IMG/VR virus record: IMGVR_UViG_3300029286_000178 | Span: 1 to 30,912 of that record | Source: a virus | Length of the DNA: 30,912 nucleotides | Strand: one strand, 5' to 3' | In this document: piece by piece, positions 16,427 to 24,104 of the stretch | How the letters are laid out: every line of letters starts with the position of its first letter | How positions within the stretch are numbered: the first letter of the stretch is position 1 | The notes under the pieces: model-generated | The model's input: only the letters and a program-made list of their open reading frames with translations | Told to the model about the DNA's origin: nothing | The model's database searches: none | Program-made: the position numbers and the translations under genes

Positions 16427-16840
16427 ATGGCAATTAGCAATCGCGAGATCAAGTCTGGGATGGTGCTGACCGGCAAGTACCACAAGGTCGAGTACACCTG
16501 CGAGGTAGTCGAAAAGGATGGCAAGCTCGTCTACCGCGTCATGGGAGAGGATTACAAGAGCATCTCCGCCGCCGGCAGCTCGGTTACAGGACATCCCTGC
16601 AACGGCTGGGTGTTCTGGAGTGAGTCGACGCCCAAGGCCGAAGAGGTTTCACAGCCGGTGCAGACAGATGCCACAGAAAATGAAGCAATCGTGGACAAGA
16701 AGAGCGTCTGCCGCAGGAATCCAAATCAGAAGGGTGTGCCGCAGGGTCAGGTCCGCTGGCACTGCTACGCCTGCCGCAAGAGCTTCTTGCTTCCTTCGAC
16801 TCAGGTGCCCGCTGGATGCCCTGGGCATCCGATCAGCTAA
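16427..16840 (+). CDS. RAMA-like domain protein with C-terminal zinc-binding tail
   Basis: This 137-aa protein has a strong GTAGGAGG 7 bases before the ATG. Residues about 5-66 (GMVLTGKYHKVEYTCEVVE, YRVMGEDYKSISAAGSSVTG, CNGWVFW) fit the RAMA/DUF4357-like pattern of a strand-rich domain with the S-x-S-A-A-G and NGW-x-FW signatures. Such domains are usually fused to methyltransferases and restriction proteins and are predicted to bind modified DNA. Residues 95-134 have Cys95, Cys113, Cys116, Cys131 and flanking His (WHCYACRKSF), a possible zinc ribbon. It is oriented opposite to the late operon and the adjacent methyltransferase, and has its own terminator. The function is inferred from the domain only. 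Confidence 0.7.
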   Translation: MAISNREIKSGMVLTGKYHKVEYTCEVVEKDGKLVYRVMGEDYKSISAAGSSVTGHPCNGWVFWSESTPKAEEVSQPVQTDATENEAIVDKKSVCRRNPNQKGVPQGQVRWHCYACRKSFLLPSTQVPAGCPGHPIS

Positions 16841-16863
16841 CTCTGACAACCGAACAACAACGT

Positions 16864-16898
16864 GGCAGGCTCTCGCTCTGGGAGCCTGCCATGCTTTT
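16864..16898 (+). terminator. Intrinsic terminator after the RAMA-like gene
   Basis: GGCAGGCTC at 16864-16872 pairs with GAGCCTGCC at 16882-16890 (9 bp, extendable by one pair) and is followed by atgcTTTT. It lies 24 bases after the stop codon of the plus-strand gene and would end its transcript. The stem can also form in minus-strand RNA, where no T tract follows. Confidence 0.7.
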
Positions 16899-17003
16899 CG
16901 TTGCGTAGGACCTAAAAGCATTCAAAAATATCTTGAAAATTATGGCTTAAACCACTTGGCTTTCACTGCTTTGTACGCTAATCTATGAGTATAGGAAACG
17001 GCA

Positions 17004-17174
17004 ATGAAACGGATTGAAACGATATACAAATTTAGCGAACTGGCAAATGCTCTTAGCTTCACTGAACGCTGCATCAAGATAATGATGATCGTCCTGGGTG
17101 ACGATGAGAAGTTCTGGGTTGTAACGCCCGCTCACGCCACTCGCTTGATGAAACAAGGGTACGAGTTAGCTTAA
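17004..17174 (+). CDS. Small ORF, 56 aa, unknown
   Basis: An ATG with AGGAAA about 6 bases upstream opens a 56-codon frame: MKRIETIYKFSELANALSF, then TERCIKIMMIVLGDDEKFWV and PAHATRLMKQGYELA. Predicted fold is short helix, helix, strand, helix; it could be a small DNA-binding or regulatory peptide. Its stop overlaps the convergent methyltransferase stop by 4 bases. It sits behind the terminator at 16864-16898, so it would need its own promoter; none is convincing. Confidence 0.5.
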   Translation: MKRIETIYKFSELANALSFTERCIKIMMIVLGDDEKFWVVTPAHATRLMKQGYELA

Positions 17175-18379
17175 GGCTCTATCTTTGAAGCCTGCTTGCC
17201 CGTGAAGTTCTGCCAACGGTTAATGATCACGTCGCAGTACTTGGGGTCGAGCTCCATGCCGCAGAACCTGCGCCCCATCTTCTCACAGGCTACGAGCGTC
17301 GACCCCGAGCCGGTAAATAAGTCCAGTACAAGATCATTCAGTTGGCTGCTATTCTTAATGGCCCGCTCTGCCAGTCCCACAGGCTTCTCGGTGCTGTGCA
17401 CCATCTTGGTGTTGTGTACCTTGTCGACCTGCCATAGGTCGGTCTCGGAATGCCCGCCGAACCAGCGGTGCGCCTTGCCCTCCTTCCAGCCGTAGAGTAT
17501 CTGCTCGTGCTGGCGGTTATAGTCGGTGTTGAACTTGCCCAGCACAAACTGGTTCTTGGCCCAGACGATCAATTGTCTGAACTCGCATTTATTCTGCTTC
17601 AGGTTTCTCTCAAACTCTCCGAAGGAGTTCCATCCGGAGCACATATAATAGGCATGCCCTTCCTTCAAGACGGCAGATATATTGGCGATGAACTTGCTGC
17701 AGAACTCGGTCCACTCAGCCGGGCCCAGGTTGTCATTGAGGATGCCATTAAACCTTTCGCCGTGCATCTTGCCGCGGTATTCCCAGTTCACGTTATAGGG
17801 CGGATCCGTAAAGACAAGATCGATCTTCTCGCCTGCGGTCAACCGCTCGATATCGCTAATTGAGGTTGAATCACCGCACAATAGCCGGTGCACGCCCAGT
17901 TGCCAGAGATCGCCGGGCTTGCAGACAGATTCCACATCCTCCGGTATCTCATCGTCATCGGTCAGTCCTTCCTCCGGCACGTGGAACTGCGTCATCAGGC
18001 CTTCGATCTCGTCTTCATCGAAGCCTGTAACGGTCAGGTCAAATTGACCGTCGTCCAGCTCCTGCAGCAGGTCTTTGAGTAACGGCAGATCCCAGTCGGT
18101 TAAGTCCTGGGTCTTGTTATCTGCGATCAGATAGGCATCAGCCTTGGCGCCCTCCAGGTCAAGGTAGATGGCGGGTATATCGGTGATGCCGGCCTTCTCC
18201 GCCGCCTTTAACCTGGCATGCCCGGCCAGGACGATGCCGTCTTTGGAAACCAGCACCGGGTTGGTCCAGCCGAACTCCTGGATTGATCTGGTCAGTTTGG
18301 CGATGGCGCTGTCCGGGTGCTGGCGCGGGTTCTTTTCATGCGGTTTTAGTTCAGTAATTTTGACGGTTTTTAGCTTCAT
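17171..18379 (-). CDS. ParB-like domain fused to DNA methyltransferase
   Basis: This is a 402-aa protein. Residues 1-about 95 are a ParB/sulfiredoxin-like domain (LKPHEKNPRQHPDSAIAKL, VSKDGIVLAGHARLKAAEKAG, LIADNKT). Residues about 155-400 are an adenine-N6 or cytosine-N4 methyltransferase of beta-type motif order: catalytic TDPPYN (191-196) precedes the SAM-binding DLFTGSGST (353-361), and KPVGLAERAI lies between. This fusion is very common in phages and mobile elements, usually without a cognate nuclease, and may protect phage DNA or influence packaging or gene expression. Target sequence unknown. No clear SD precedes the ATG. It may be co-transcribed with the HNH gene 128 bases upstream. 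Confidence 0.88.
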   Translation of the reverse strand: MKLKTVKITELKPHEKNPRQHPDSAIAKLTRSIQEFGWTNPVLVSKDGIVLAGHARLKAAEKAGITDIPAIYLDLEGAKADAYLIADNKTQDLTDWDLPLLKDLLQELDDGQFDLTVTGFDEDEIEGLMTQFHVPEEGLTDDDEIPEDVESVCKPGDLWQLGVHRLLCGDSTSISDIERLTAGEKIDLVFTDPPYNVNWEYRGKMHGERFNGILNDNLGPAEWTEFCSKFIANISAVLKEGHAYYMCSGWNSFGEFERNLKQNKCEFRQLIVWAKNQFVLGKFNTDYNRQHEQILYGWKEGKAHRWFGGHSETDLWQVDKVHNTKMVHSTEKPVGLAERAIKNSSQLNDLVLDLFTGSGSTLVACEKMGRRFCGMELDPKYCDVIINRWQNFTGKQASKIEP

Positions 18380-18507
18380 TTAGGTGGTAGACCCCCCCTA
18401 GTCAATTCTGTGAATTTTCGCGTGGCGCTGGCCGTGCGGTTTAGGCGCGCTCGATCTGTAGAGATTTGGATAGGCCTATCCTATTGAGGACTGCTCTGAT
18501 TGACTGT

Positions 18508-18858
18508 TTAGCCCTGGCTGCCGGTCTTCTGGTCATGATGAAACTTACATAGCGGCTGCCAGTTGGCTTCATCCCAGAACAGGTCTTGGTTGCCCTTATG
18601 AGGAATGATGTGGTCGACGATAGTAGCTGCAGTTACCTGGCCGTTGGACTGGCACACTGCACACAGAGGATGTTGAGTTAAGAAACGTCTGCGTGCCTTC
18701 TGCCAGCGGTAGGTGTAGCCGCGTTCATTACTTGTATCGCGATTGAGATCCTGCTGTTTGCGATAGTCTCGCTGATGTTGGTCACAATAGCCTGAGCGCT
18801 TATAGGTTAGATTGGGGCAACCAGATCGGCTGCATGGCTTCTTGGGTTTATGCGGCAT
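18508..18858 (-). CDS. HNH endonuclease, packaging-associated type
   Basis: The product is 116 aa from the ATG at 18858; an in-frame TTG lies 4 codons upstream, but MPHKPKKPCSRSGCPNL is the usual start of this family. An N-terminal zinc cluster (Cys9, Cys14, Cys25, His28) is followed by a basic linker, then LCAVCQ (66/69), the catalytic VDHIIPHKGNQDLFWDEANWQPLC, and KFHHDQKT. His83, Asn99 and His108 fit the HNH fold. Genes of this type beside terminase assist DNA cleavage during packaging in HK97-like phages. Here terminase is 2 kb downstream, separated by the methyltransferase and the plus-strand genes. Confidence 0.87.
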   Translation of the reverse strand: MPHKPKKPCSRSGCPNLTYKRSGYCDQHQRDYRKQQDLNRDTSNERGYTYRWQKARRRFLTQHPLCAVCQSNGQVTAATIVDHIIPHKGNQDLFWDEANWQPLCKFHHDQKTGSQG

Positions 18859-18946
18859 GATGTTGCACAATCATCAGGATAATTGATCTGTCAATATAGT
18901 AAAATGAATACTCAATATGCTTTCTATCAACGCCGTTGCCACACCT

Positions 18947-19441
18947 ATGAAGTATTTAGTTATTGGCTTACTGCTGATTGGCCTGTTCTTTACAGCTTGC
19001 GATCAGACCGCCGTGCTTCATAATGACAAATGGGGTTATTCGATTGAATATCCGGTTGGCTGGCAATTAGAATTAAACGCCATATCTACACCAGATATCC
19101 ACACTGACTATATATGGGCACCGAAACAATACAAAGGCTTAGTCTCAATTACTGTTTATAATAACTACGTCGGTTATTGCAGCGAGGCAGCTAATGCAGT
19201 ATTGGACCAGTGTAGGTCTGATTATCAGAACGTGGTAGTCATTCAAAATGGCAAGAATTGCATAGGCTGGGACTGGTGTTTGACGATTGATTATTATGAT
19301 CCAGGGACGGGTTCTCTCAGGGACTTCTATTACTATAAGAAAAAGGGCAATCAGCTTTATGAGGTACAGACTACGGGAATTAAGGACGATTATGATACTT
19401 TGGCGCTTGATCGTTTAGTAGCCACTTTTAAGCTACAGTGA
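18947..19441 (+). CDS. Predicted lipoprotein, cargo gene
   Basis: From the ATG at 18947 the product is 164 aa with a classic lipoprotein leader: MKYLVIGLLLIGLFFTAC, lipid-anchoring Cys18. An ATG 10 codons upstream (18917) is also in frame, but the Met-Lys plus hydrophobic stretch favours the later one; neither has a good SD. The mature part is aromatic-rich (WGYSIEYPVGWQLELN, YIWAPKQYKGLVSITVYNNY) and resembles the PsbP-like small globular lipoproteins of bacteria. It is isolated, plus-strand and AT-rich, a typical lysogenic-conversion gene. A surface role such as superinfection exclusion is possible, but only inferred from location. Confidence 0.7.
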   Translation: MKYLVIGLLLIGLFFTACDQTAVLHNDKWGYSIEYPVGWQLELNAISTPDIHTDYIWAPKQYKGLVSITVYNNYVGYCSEAANAVLDQCRSDYQNVVVIQNGKNCIGWDWCLTIDYYDPGTGSLRDFYYYKKKGNQLYEVQTTGIKDDYDTLALDRLVATFKLQ

Positions 19442-19470
19442 TTTTATCTCTGACAACACGAAAATAATCG

Positions 19471-19501
19471 GCTAAATAAAAAAGCCCGCATCTCTGCGGA
19501 C
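19471..19501 (-). terminator. Intrinsic terminator at the end of the minus-strand early/cargo block
   Basis: Minus-strand RNA forms a 7-bp stem (GUCCGCA-GAGA-UGCGGGC, one G.U) followed by TTTTTTATTTAG. It lies left of the restriction island and would stop leftward transcripts before the lipoprotein gene. The plus strand lacks a T tract here. Confidence 0.7.
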
Positions 19502-19746
19502 TATCCCAGCTTACTTCAATTATATTTGCGTTCGTTTGTATTTGTCAACTCATTGATTTCGTATCTAGCATGTCAATAGGGATTGATGCGATAGCTTGAG
19601 CATCTCAGTCTCAGTACAATTATTAGCCGACCCATTTAATCTCATCCAATTCATATGTCTTCAATAACTGTTTTGATTGCGCCTGTATAAAAATATATGT
19701 AGAATGAATATCTAACGTAATAAGTAACTATTTTGGAGGTGCGTAG
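19502..19746. other. Non-coding AT-rich stretch before the EVE gene
   Basis: Together with the terminator this makes a 305-base gene-free interval. I see no convincing ORF. A TTGATT at about 19674 and TATGTA 17 bases later could be a weak plus-strand promoter for the EVE gene. No strong repeats. Confidence 0.4.
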
Positions 19747-20148
19747 ATGTCGGACTGGCTGGCTATTGGTCCTAAAGAAAATTGGGAATTGGGTATAAAA
19801 AGGGGTATATGGGGTTCCACTGAAAGGTATTACAATGCATGGGATAAGGTTAAAAAGGATGATCTTGTTTTTTTCTACGTAACGAAGCCCATAAAGGCAA
19901 TCGTTGGATACGGAGCAGTGAAAACAAAAACTAGAGCAACAAAGCCCTTTTGGCAACAAGAAATAAAAGACGGTGAAGTACTTTGGCCGTTGCAGTTGAA
20001 ATTCGATGTTGTAAAACTAATACCTCTCAATCAATGGGAATACAAGGGCATACCTTTGCCACCATTATCAGAAGGAATCGTCAGACAGAGCGCATTTCAA
20101 ATGTTAAAGGATAAAACAGCGAAAGGAATAATTAAGAAATTTAAGTGA
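19747..20148 (+). CDS. EVE-domain protein (PUA-like, predicted modified-base reader)
   Basis: This is a 133-aa single-domain protein. MSDWLAIGPKENWELGIKRGIWG, then KVKKDDLVFFYVTKPIKAIVGYGAV and EVLWPLQLKFDVVKLIP are EVE-domain signatures: the N-terminal W-x-x-x strand, the DLVFFYV strand and the aromatic WP-x-x-x-x-F segment. EVE domains belong to the PUA superfamily and are predicted to flip out and read modified bases; they are often found with restriction proteins. Excellent SD (TGGAGGT, 7 bases). It is on the plus strand, convergent with the nuclease-like gene, at the left edge of the restriction island. Confidence 0.78.
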   Translation: MSDWLAIGPKENWELGIKRGIWGSTERYYNAWDKVKKDDLVFFYVTKPIKAIVGYGAVKTKTRATKPFWQQEIKDGEVLWPLQLKFDVVKLIPLNQWEYKGIPLPPLSEGIVRQSAFQMLKDKTAKGIIKKFK

Positions 20149-20213
20149 TTTCCTCGATTATCTGATTCTATTTAGTTTTAAGAAGAGCATTTTGATATAA
20201 ATGCCAAATATCA

Positions 20214-20711
20214 TTATTTGATTTGGTACTTTTCAATATTCGTGACTTCGTTTAGAAGCGCATTTATTGGTACCAAACGACCTACTGTGGTGTAGAAACC
20301 ATTGCCAATTGGAGTATGAGTTTCTCTTTCCTTAAAACGATTAATATTTGATAAAAACCATTTTCGGCTTTCAATCATCGGAATACAGTATAAAACCTTT
20401 ATCCGAGTAAAATAATAATAAAGTAAATCTGCTTGTGAATAAATGAAGCATCCCGGCGTGCCCTTTTCCTTATTGCTAAGGGTCTCAAAAAAGAAATTCC
20501 CCGTATTATCCCATCGATCGCCCTTCACTTCTATTGTCAATGTTTTATCATGAGTAATCCAAATTAAGTCAATGTCTTTACCTTGATATTCTGGGTCGTT
20601 TTCCACATTAATTACGTTGAGTGTCTCGCTATTCTTACGAAGATAACACTCGATATCAGCAGATGCTTTTTTAGCTACGATCAATGAATCATTCATTGTA
20701 TATTGACGCAA
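20214..20711 (-). CDS. PD-(D/E)XK-like nuclease candidate
   Basis: This protein has 165 aa from a TTG at 20711, or 160 aa from the ATG at 20696; the SD evidence is ambiguous. The motif set DIDLIWIT...LTIEVKGDRW gives the Asp and E-x-K typical of PD-(D/E)XK nucleases (Asp46 or Asp48 and Glu60, Lys62), and a preceding helix (KKASADIECYLRKNSETL) fits the fold. The rest is aromatic (YYYFTRIKVLYCI). It sits 14 bases after the upstream unknown gene, suggesting an operon. It might be a phage endonuclease, repair factor or defence nuclease. Family not recognised beyond fold-level motifs. Confidence 0.62.
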   Translation of the reverse strand: MRQYTMNDSLIVAKKASADIECYLRKNSETLNVINVENDPEYQGKDIDLIWITHDKTLTIEVKGDRWDNTGNFFFETLSNKEKGTPGCFIYSQADLLYYYFTRIKVLYCIPMIESRKWFLSNINRFKERETHTPIGNGFYTTVGRLVPINALLNEVTNIEKYQIK

Positions 20712-20725
20712 TATTCACCCCAACC

Positions 20726-21250
20726 TTACTGCAAAGCTACATTTACGCCGTTCATAAACATGGCGCGTCCTGAGTAATTCCAATCTCTTATATCTTGTTC
20801 AATTAGAAACCATTTAATCACCTTCAGAATCAGCTCAACTGAATAGCCAGCTTGGAAAGATAAACTTTCATAATTAGCAAGTATTTGTTCAGTATCTTCA
20901 CAATCATGGACACCTTGGATCGCGTTCCTTAATCTCAGGGCTAGTCCTGCGTTTTCTCGTTTTTTACTACTTAGATCGTCAAAAATATCTTTATGTTTAG
21001 GATATTCTCCCCCAGTCTGAAATGTCATTCTTTCAATATTAATTAGAAAGTCAAACCCCTTTTTTAAGTAGGCCGGCCGGGTTAAATAAATTTTTCTGCC
21101 GTCAGCTAAAGTCTCAACATTGTATCGGTACTTGGACGCTCGCTCTCCTCCTCCCAATCCGGGTTCTTCTTCCATAAATTTTCGAATGACAAGATCTCGT
21201 AATTCTCTTCTCGAATAATGTCCCCGTATTAAAAATTCTATGGTTTCCAC
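20726..21250 (-). CDS. Unknown protein in restriction island
   Basis: This is a 174-aa protein starting at GTG 21250 with GGGAGGT 7 bases upstream. It is soluble and mixed alpha/beta. Notable segments: FLIRGHYSRRELRDLVIRKF, RYNVETLADGRKIYLTRPA, KKGFDFLINIERMTF, and a helical C-terminus ending GRAMFMNGVNVALQ. I do not recognise the family. Coupled position between a nuclease-like gene and a Cys-rich gene in an AT-rich cargo block suggests a joint function, possibly a specificity or regulatory partner. Confidence 0.65.
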   Translation of the reverse strand: METIEFLIRGHYSRRELRDLVIRKFMEEEPGLGGGERASKYRYNVETLADGRKIYLTRPAYLKKGFDFLINIERMTFQTGGEYPKHKDIFDDLSSKKRENAGLALRLRNAIQGVHDCEDTEQILANYESLSFQAGYSVELILKVIKWFLIEQDIRDWNYSGRAMFMNGVNVALQ

Positions 21251-21318
21251 AACCTTGACCTCCCATTATTTAATTAGCGACTATATACAATTATTGACCT
21301 AATTGTAATGTACCCCTT

Positions 21319-21612
21319 TTATCTGCAAAATAATATAGGGTTTCCCGCTTTACCCGAACGGCAAACTGGACACCATGATTGTATAAACACTGTTCCGTCT
21401 TCATGGTGACGTATGCCAAAACTATCAGTTAGAAAATAAGCGTGCACTCCATGCTTTTTTGAGCAATTGGGGCAGCTTTTATATCTATTATCACGAATAT
21501 AAACAGACTTAGCTAAATCTTCACCACATATTGGACAATTATCCACAGTAACCCTCCTACCGTTAAATATTACCTTTGATCGCTGTTTGGAATTGGGCCA
21601 TATTAAAACCAT
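21319..21612 (-). CDS. Small Cys-rich (zinc-ribbon) protein
   Basis: This is a 97-aa protein with CPICG, CPNCSKKHG and WCPVC motifs plus a terminal Cys, three CxxC pairs in all. Two pairs would make a standard rubredoxin-type zinc ribbon. The strand DNRYKSCPNC and the FIQSWCPVC segment look like treble or zinc-ribbon knuckles. No SD is obvious. It lies between the unknown 174-aa gene and the restriction endonuclease. It may bind nucleic acid or protein; function unknown. Confidence 0.6.
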   Translation of the reverse strand: MVLIWPNSKQRSKVIFNGRRVTVDNCPICGEDLAKSVYIRDNRYKSCPNCSKKHGVHAYFLTDSFGIRHHEDGTVFIQSWCPVCRSGKAGNPILFCR

Positions 21613-21766
21613 GGATCAGTTTGTTGTTTCCCTTTTGACTTCTTATCTATTGTTCAGCACCTTGTTTATAACCACCCCATGACCAAATAGAACTAACTAA
21701 GCTGAAAATGCAATAATAGCCAATAAATGATACGTGGTATCAGAGTAAGTGAATGCCAATACTAGA

Positions 21767-22675
21767 TTAGAATATTATCTTCTCTAATATTCCTTTTTTC
21801 AACATCCAGGTATTGATTACATATGGAATATTCTCAATACCAATCCTAAACGGATTTTGCATATGCTTCCAGCCGTCTCCATCTGTTAACCATACAAAAT
21901 CCCAGTTCGCTGCTTTTAAAACCTGTGCCCTATTAATATATGAGTTTACTATTTCACTGGGTTTTGAACCTGTACCACTATAGAAATTGACCTCAATATT
22001 TATGTTCTTCGATTGATGTAAAAGAACAGTATCGAATTTTTTGTCCCTCAATGAATCTGGTGTAGCAATGTTATATATATCTTTAATATATTGAAATTTT
22101 TTTTGTTCAACACATTTAATATCCGGATGTTCTTTTACTAACTTCTGCAATATTTCAGATATTACAGACTCAAGAAATTGACCGCTACGATTTTTCCTTG
22201 CATTACTATCCAAGCCAACTTCGATGCCCAACATATAATCAGTAGCCGATTCCATTTCAGTTAACTGATTTAGAAGGCTTGTCTTTTGTGTAAATTCAAC
22301 GATCTGGTTGATATCTGCTGAAGAATGTTGTCCTTTTTCAAAATTAAATATTTTATAATTTATATCAGGTTCCAGCGAATCAAGTGTCTTTATTATCCCA
22401 TCCCGAACAGCTAACAATATAGGGATTACTTTTACAACTTCCGGATATTTCGTTAATAAGTCTCTCAGTGCTTGTACAGGGTCAGTGCTATTTCTTAAAC
22501 TTCCAAGTAAAGCTAATTCATACTTAATTGCATCACGGTTCTCAATTACTTTATTCCAATTAACGAAGAATTCATAAGTATGATTGGTCTCAATTGCAGT
22601 CTCACATAACAGGTTTAATAGCTCATCAACTGAATGAATATTAAAGTGCTCCTCATAAAATGGTAAATTTGCCAT
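21767..22675 (-). CDS. Type II restriction endonuclease, MboI/DpnII family
   Basis: This is a 302-aa protein. The family hallmark EVGLDSNARKNRSGQFLE is at residues 152-169. The catalytic region KKFDTVL...INIEVNFYSGTGSK (Asp215, Glu228) matches the DpnII/MboI type, where EVNFY replaces the common E-x-K. Members usually cleave GATC; that specificity is inferred here. It lies 28 bases downstream of its methyltransferase in the same direction, so modification is translated first. AT-rich relative to the phage backbone. It would confer restriction on the lysogen against other phages. Confidence 0.85.
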   Translation of the reverse strand: MANLPFYEEHFNIHSVDELLNLLCETAIETNHTYEFFVNWNKVIENRDAIKYELALLGSLRNSTDPVQALRDLLTKYPEVVKVIPILLAVRDGIIKTLDSLEPDINYKIFNFEKGQHSSADINQIVEFTQKTSLLNQLTEMESATDYMLGIEVGLDSNARKNRSGQFLESVISEILQKLVKEHPDIKCVEQKKFQYIKDIYNIATPDSLRDKKFDTVLLHQSKNINIEVNFYSGTGSKPSEIVNSYINRAQVLKAANWDFVWLTDGDGWKHMQNPFRIGIENIPYVINTWMLKKGILEKIIF

Positions 22676-22703
22676 TTGATTTGATACCTTTTTCTGAAAA
22701 GGG

Positions 22704-23555
22704 TTAGTCTATTCTCAATCGTCCGGACGTTTTGTTTTCTTCTTCAGCTAAACGTATCTTAGATAATTCCAAGAATTCAGGTTCATTGTCTATCCCGATA
22801 AATTTTCGATGATGTCGAATTGCCGCAATACCAGTCGTCGACGAACCTGTAAAAGGATCTAAGATAATGTCGTTTTTATCGGTTGAAGCCAACACTATTC
22901 GCTCAAGCAAAGCGATAGGTTTTTGGGTAGGATGTTTTCCATGCAACTTCTCTTCTGGCGCAGGGGTAGTTAAAGACCAGATGTCGGGCACTTTTTCAAC
23001 TTCTTTTATATCTATCCAAAACGATCGCATTTGCTTTCCGTTATTCAATTGCTTCATATGTTCATAATTGAATTTGTGTTTACTCTTAGCGGTCTTAGAA
23101 GCCCAAATCACCGTTTCGTGGCTATGAGTAAAATATCTACATGACAAATTGGGTGCCGCATTTGGTTTAAACCAGGTTATTTCATTCAGTAACTTGTATC
23201 CAAGTTGTTGCAAAGCGTAACCGATAGAATATATGCTGTGCATTGTTCCTGATACCCATATGGTACCATCACTTTTTAGAACACGCTTACATGCCGAAAG
23301 CCATTTGACTGCAAATTCATGATCAATATCCAGCCCATTGGATTTATCCCAATTACCCTTATTCACTGAGACCATATGACCCGCATGACATGTAATGCCT
23401 CCGTTTGATAAATTATATGGAGGATCTGCGAAAATCATATCTATAGAATCTGCTGACAAACTCGATAATATTTCTACACAATCACCTTGATAAAGCGTGA
23501 TATTGTCTGTCCGATAAAATGGTGTATAGGTTTGAATCTCTACCTTGCTGCTCAT
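22704..23555 (-). CDS. DNA adenine methyltransferase, beta class (MboI/DpnII-system type)
   Basis: This is a 283-aa protein. Catalytic DPPYNL at 44-49, then NGGITCHAGHMVSVNKGNWD, which matches the second (beta-class) methyltransferase of MboI/DpnII systems. The SAM-binding DPFTGSST is at 233-240, and KHPTQKP at 207-213. Expected to methylate adenine in GATC and protect the host and prophage from the partner nuclease. The SD GGAG lies 9 bases before the ATG. No Dam-like alpha-class methyltransferase, which often accompanies this type, occurs in the window. Confidence 0.88.
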   Translation of the reverse strand: MSSKVEIQTYTPFYRTDNITLYQGDCVEILSSLSADSIDMIFADPPYNLSNGGITCHAGHMVSVNKGNWDKSNGLDIDHEFAVKWLSACKRVLKSDGTIWVSGTMHSIYSIGYALQQLGYKLLNEITWFKPNAAPNLSCRYFTHSHETVIWASKTAKSKHKFNYEHMKQLNNGKQMRSFWIDIKEVEKVPDIWSLTTPAPEEKLHGKHPTQKPIALLERIVLASTDKNDIILDPFTGSSTTGIAAIRHHRKFIGIDNEPEFLELSKIRLAEEENKTSGRLRID

Positions 23556-23597
23556 ATGGTTTACTCCAACTTAACAAACAATCAACTGCTATCCGCT

Positions 23598-23603
23598 ATT
23601 ATA
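23598..23603 (-). promoter_or_regulatory. Candidate -10 (TATAAT) for the restriction-modification genes
   Basis: A perfect minus-strand TATAAT lies 43 bases before the methyltransferase ATG in the 162-base AT-rich gap 23556-23717. No good -35 lies 16-18 bases upstream, so the call is weak. A 5-bp inverted repeat GCCAA-ttat-TTGGC lies further upstream. The gap otherwise holds nothing recognisable. Confidence 0.35.
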
Positions 23604-23717
23604 AACTATTTAAACCAACTTTATAAGGTAACATTTATACTCGAAAGAAAGCCAATTATTTGGCGTACAGTAATTACTCACACAAAGGACGTATTTTCGT
23701 GACCCCTATTTGTATTT

Positions 23718-24104
23718 TCATGCACATCTTTTGTTAACGAATTTGAGATTCAGAAATTTTCGCATCCTCGTAATGATACCGTCACAATAATTAGTCCCTA
23801 TCCACTCGCTTAGAATATAAACCATGAGTATTTCTCTCTGCATTTGGGACAGTCGGCGTGCATGGAATCGCAGTATCTCCGAAGTCACATCCTTGCACAA
23901 ATCGCACCATAGGTCATTTTTGGGGCACAGACTACTAATCGCGCGATCAATATCCGCCTTCCAGATACTGAATGTGGCATTGTAATCCTTGCGGCCGGGG
24001 ACCGATTTGAGCCATTTCGTAGCCCTATCAACTGGCATGTTACCGGAAGCTAAATCGATGTAATGCTCCAGGATAAACTTGATTTGCTCGTTACTGTATC
24101 CCAT
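23718..24104 (-). CDS. Small phage protein, possible late transcription regulator
   Basis: This is a 128-aa protein. The N-terminus (MGYSNEQIKFILEHYIDLASG) and the C-terminal helices (RLSQMQREILMVYILSEWIG, DGIITRMRKFLN) have the look of sigma-region-4-like or ArpU/RinA-type phage regulators, which sit at the end of the early operon just like this gene. Two CxxC-like Cys (WCDLC) are seen mid-protein. The start has GGAG 8 bases upstream and overlaps the preceding gene by 14 bases. The regulator idea is inferred from shape and position only. Confidence 0.55.
   Translation of the reverse strand: MGYSNEQIKFILEHYIDLASGNMPVDRATKWLKSVPGRKDYNATFSIWKADIDRAISSLCPKNDLWCDLCKDVTSEILRFHARRLSQMQREILMVYILSEWIGTNYCDGIITRMRKFLNLKFVNKRCA

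Noticed and set aside
18468-18481. Perfect 14-bp palindrome GGATAGGCCTATCC between HNH and methyltransferase genes
   Set aside because: Short, without partner repeats or promoter context; could be a protein site but chance cannot be excluded.
19651-19959. Minus-strand 102-codon frame over the EVE gene
   Set aside because: It overlaps the well-supported EVE gene with a strong SD and shows no domain-like sequence.
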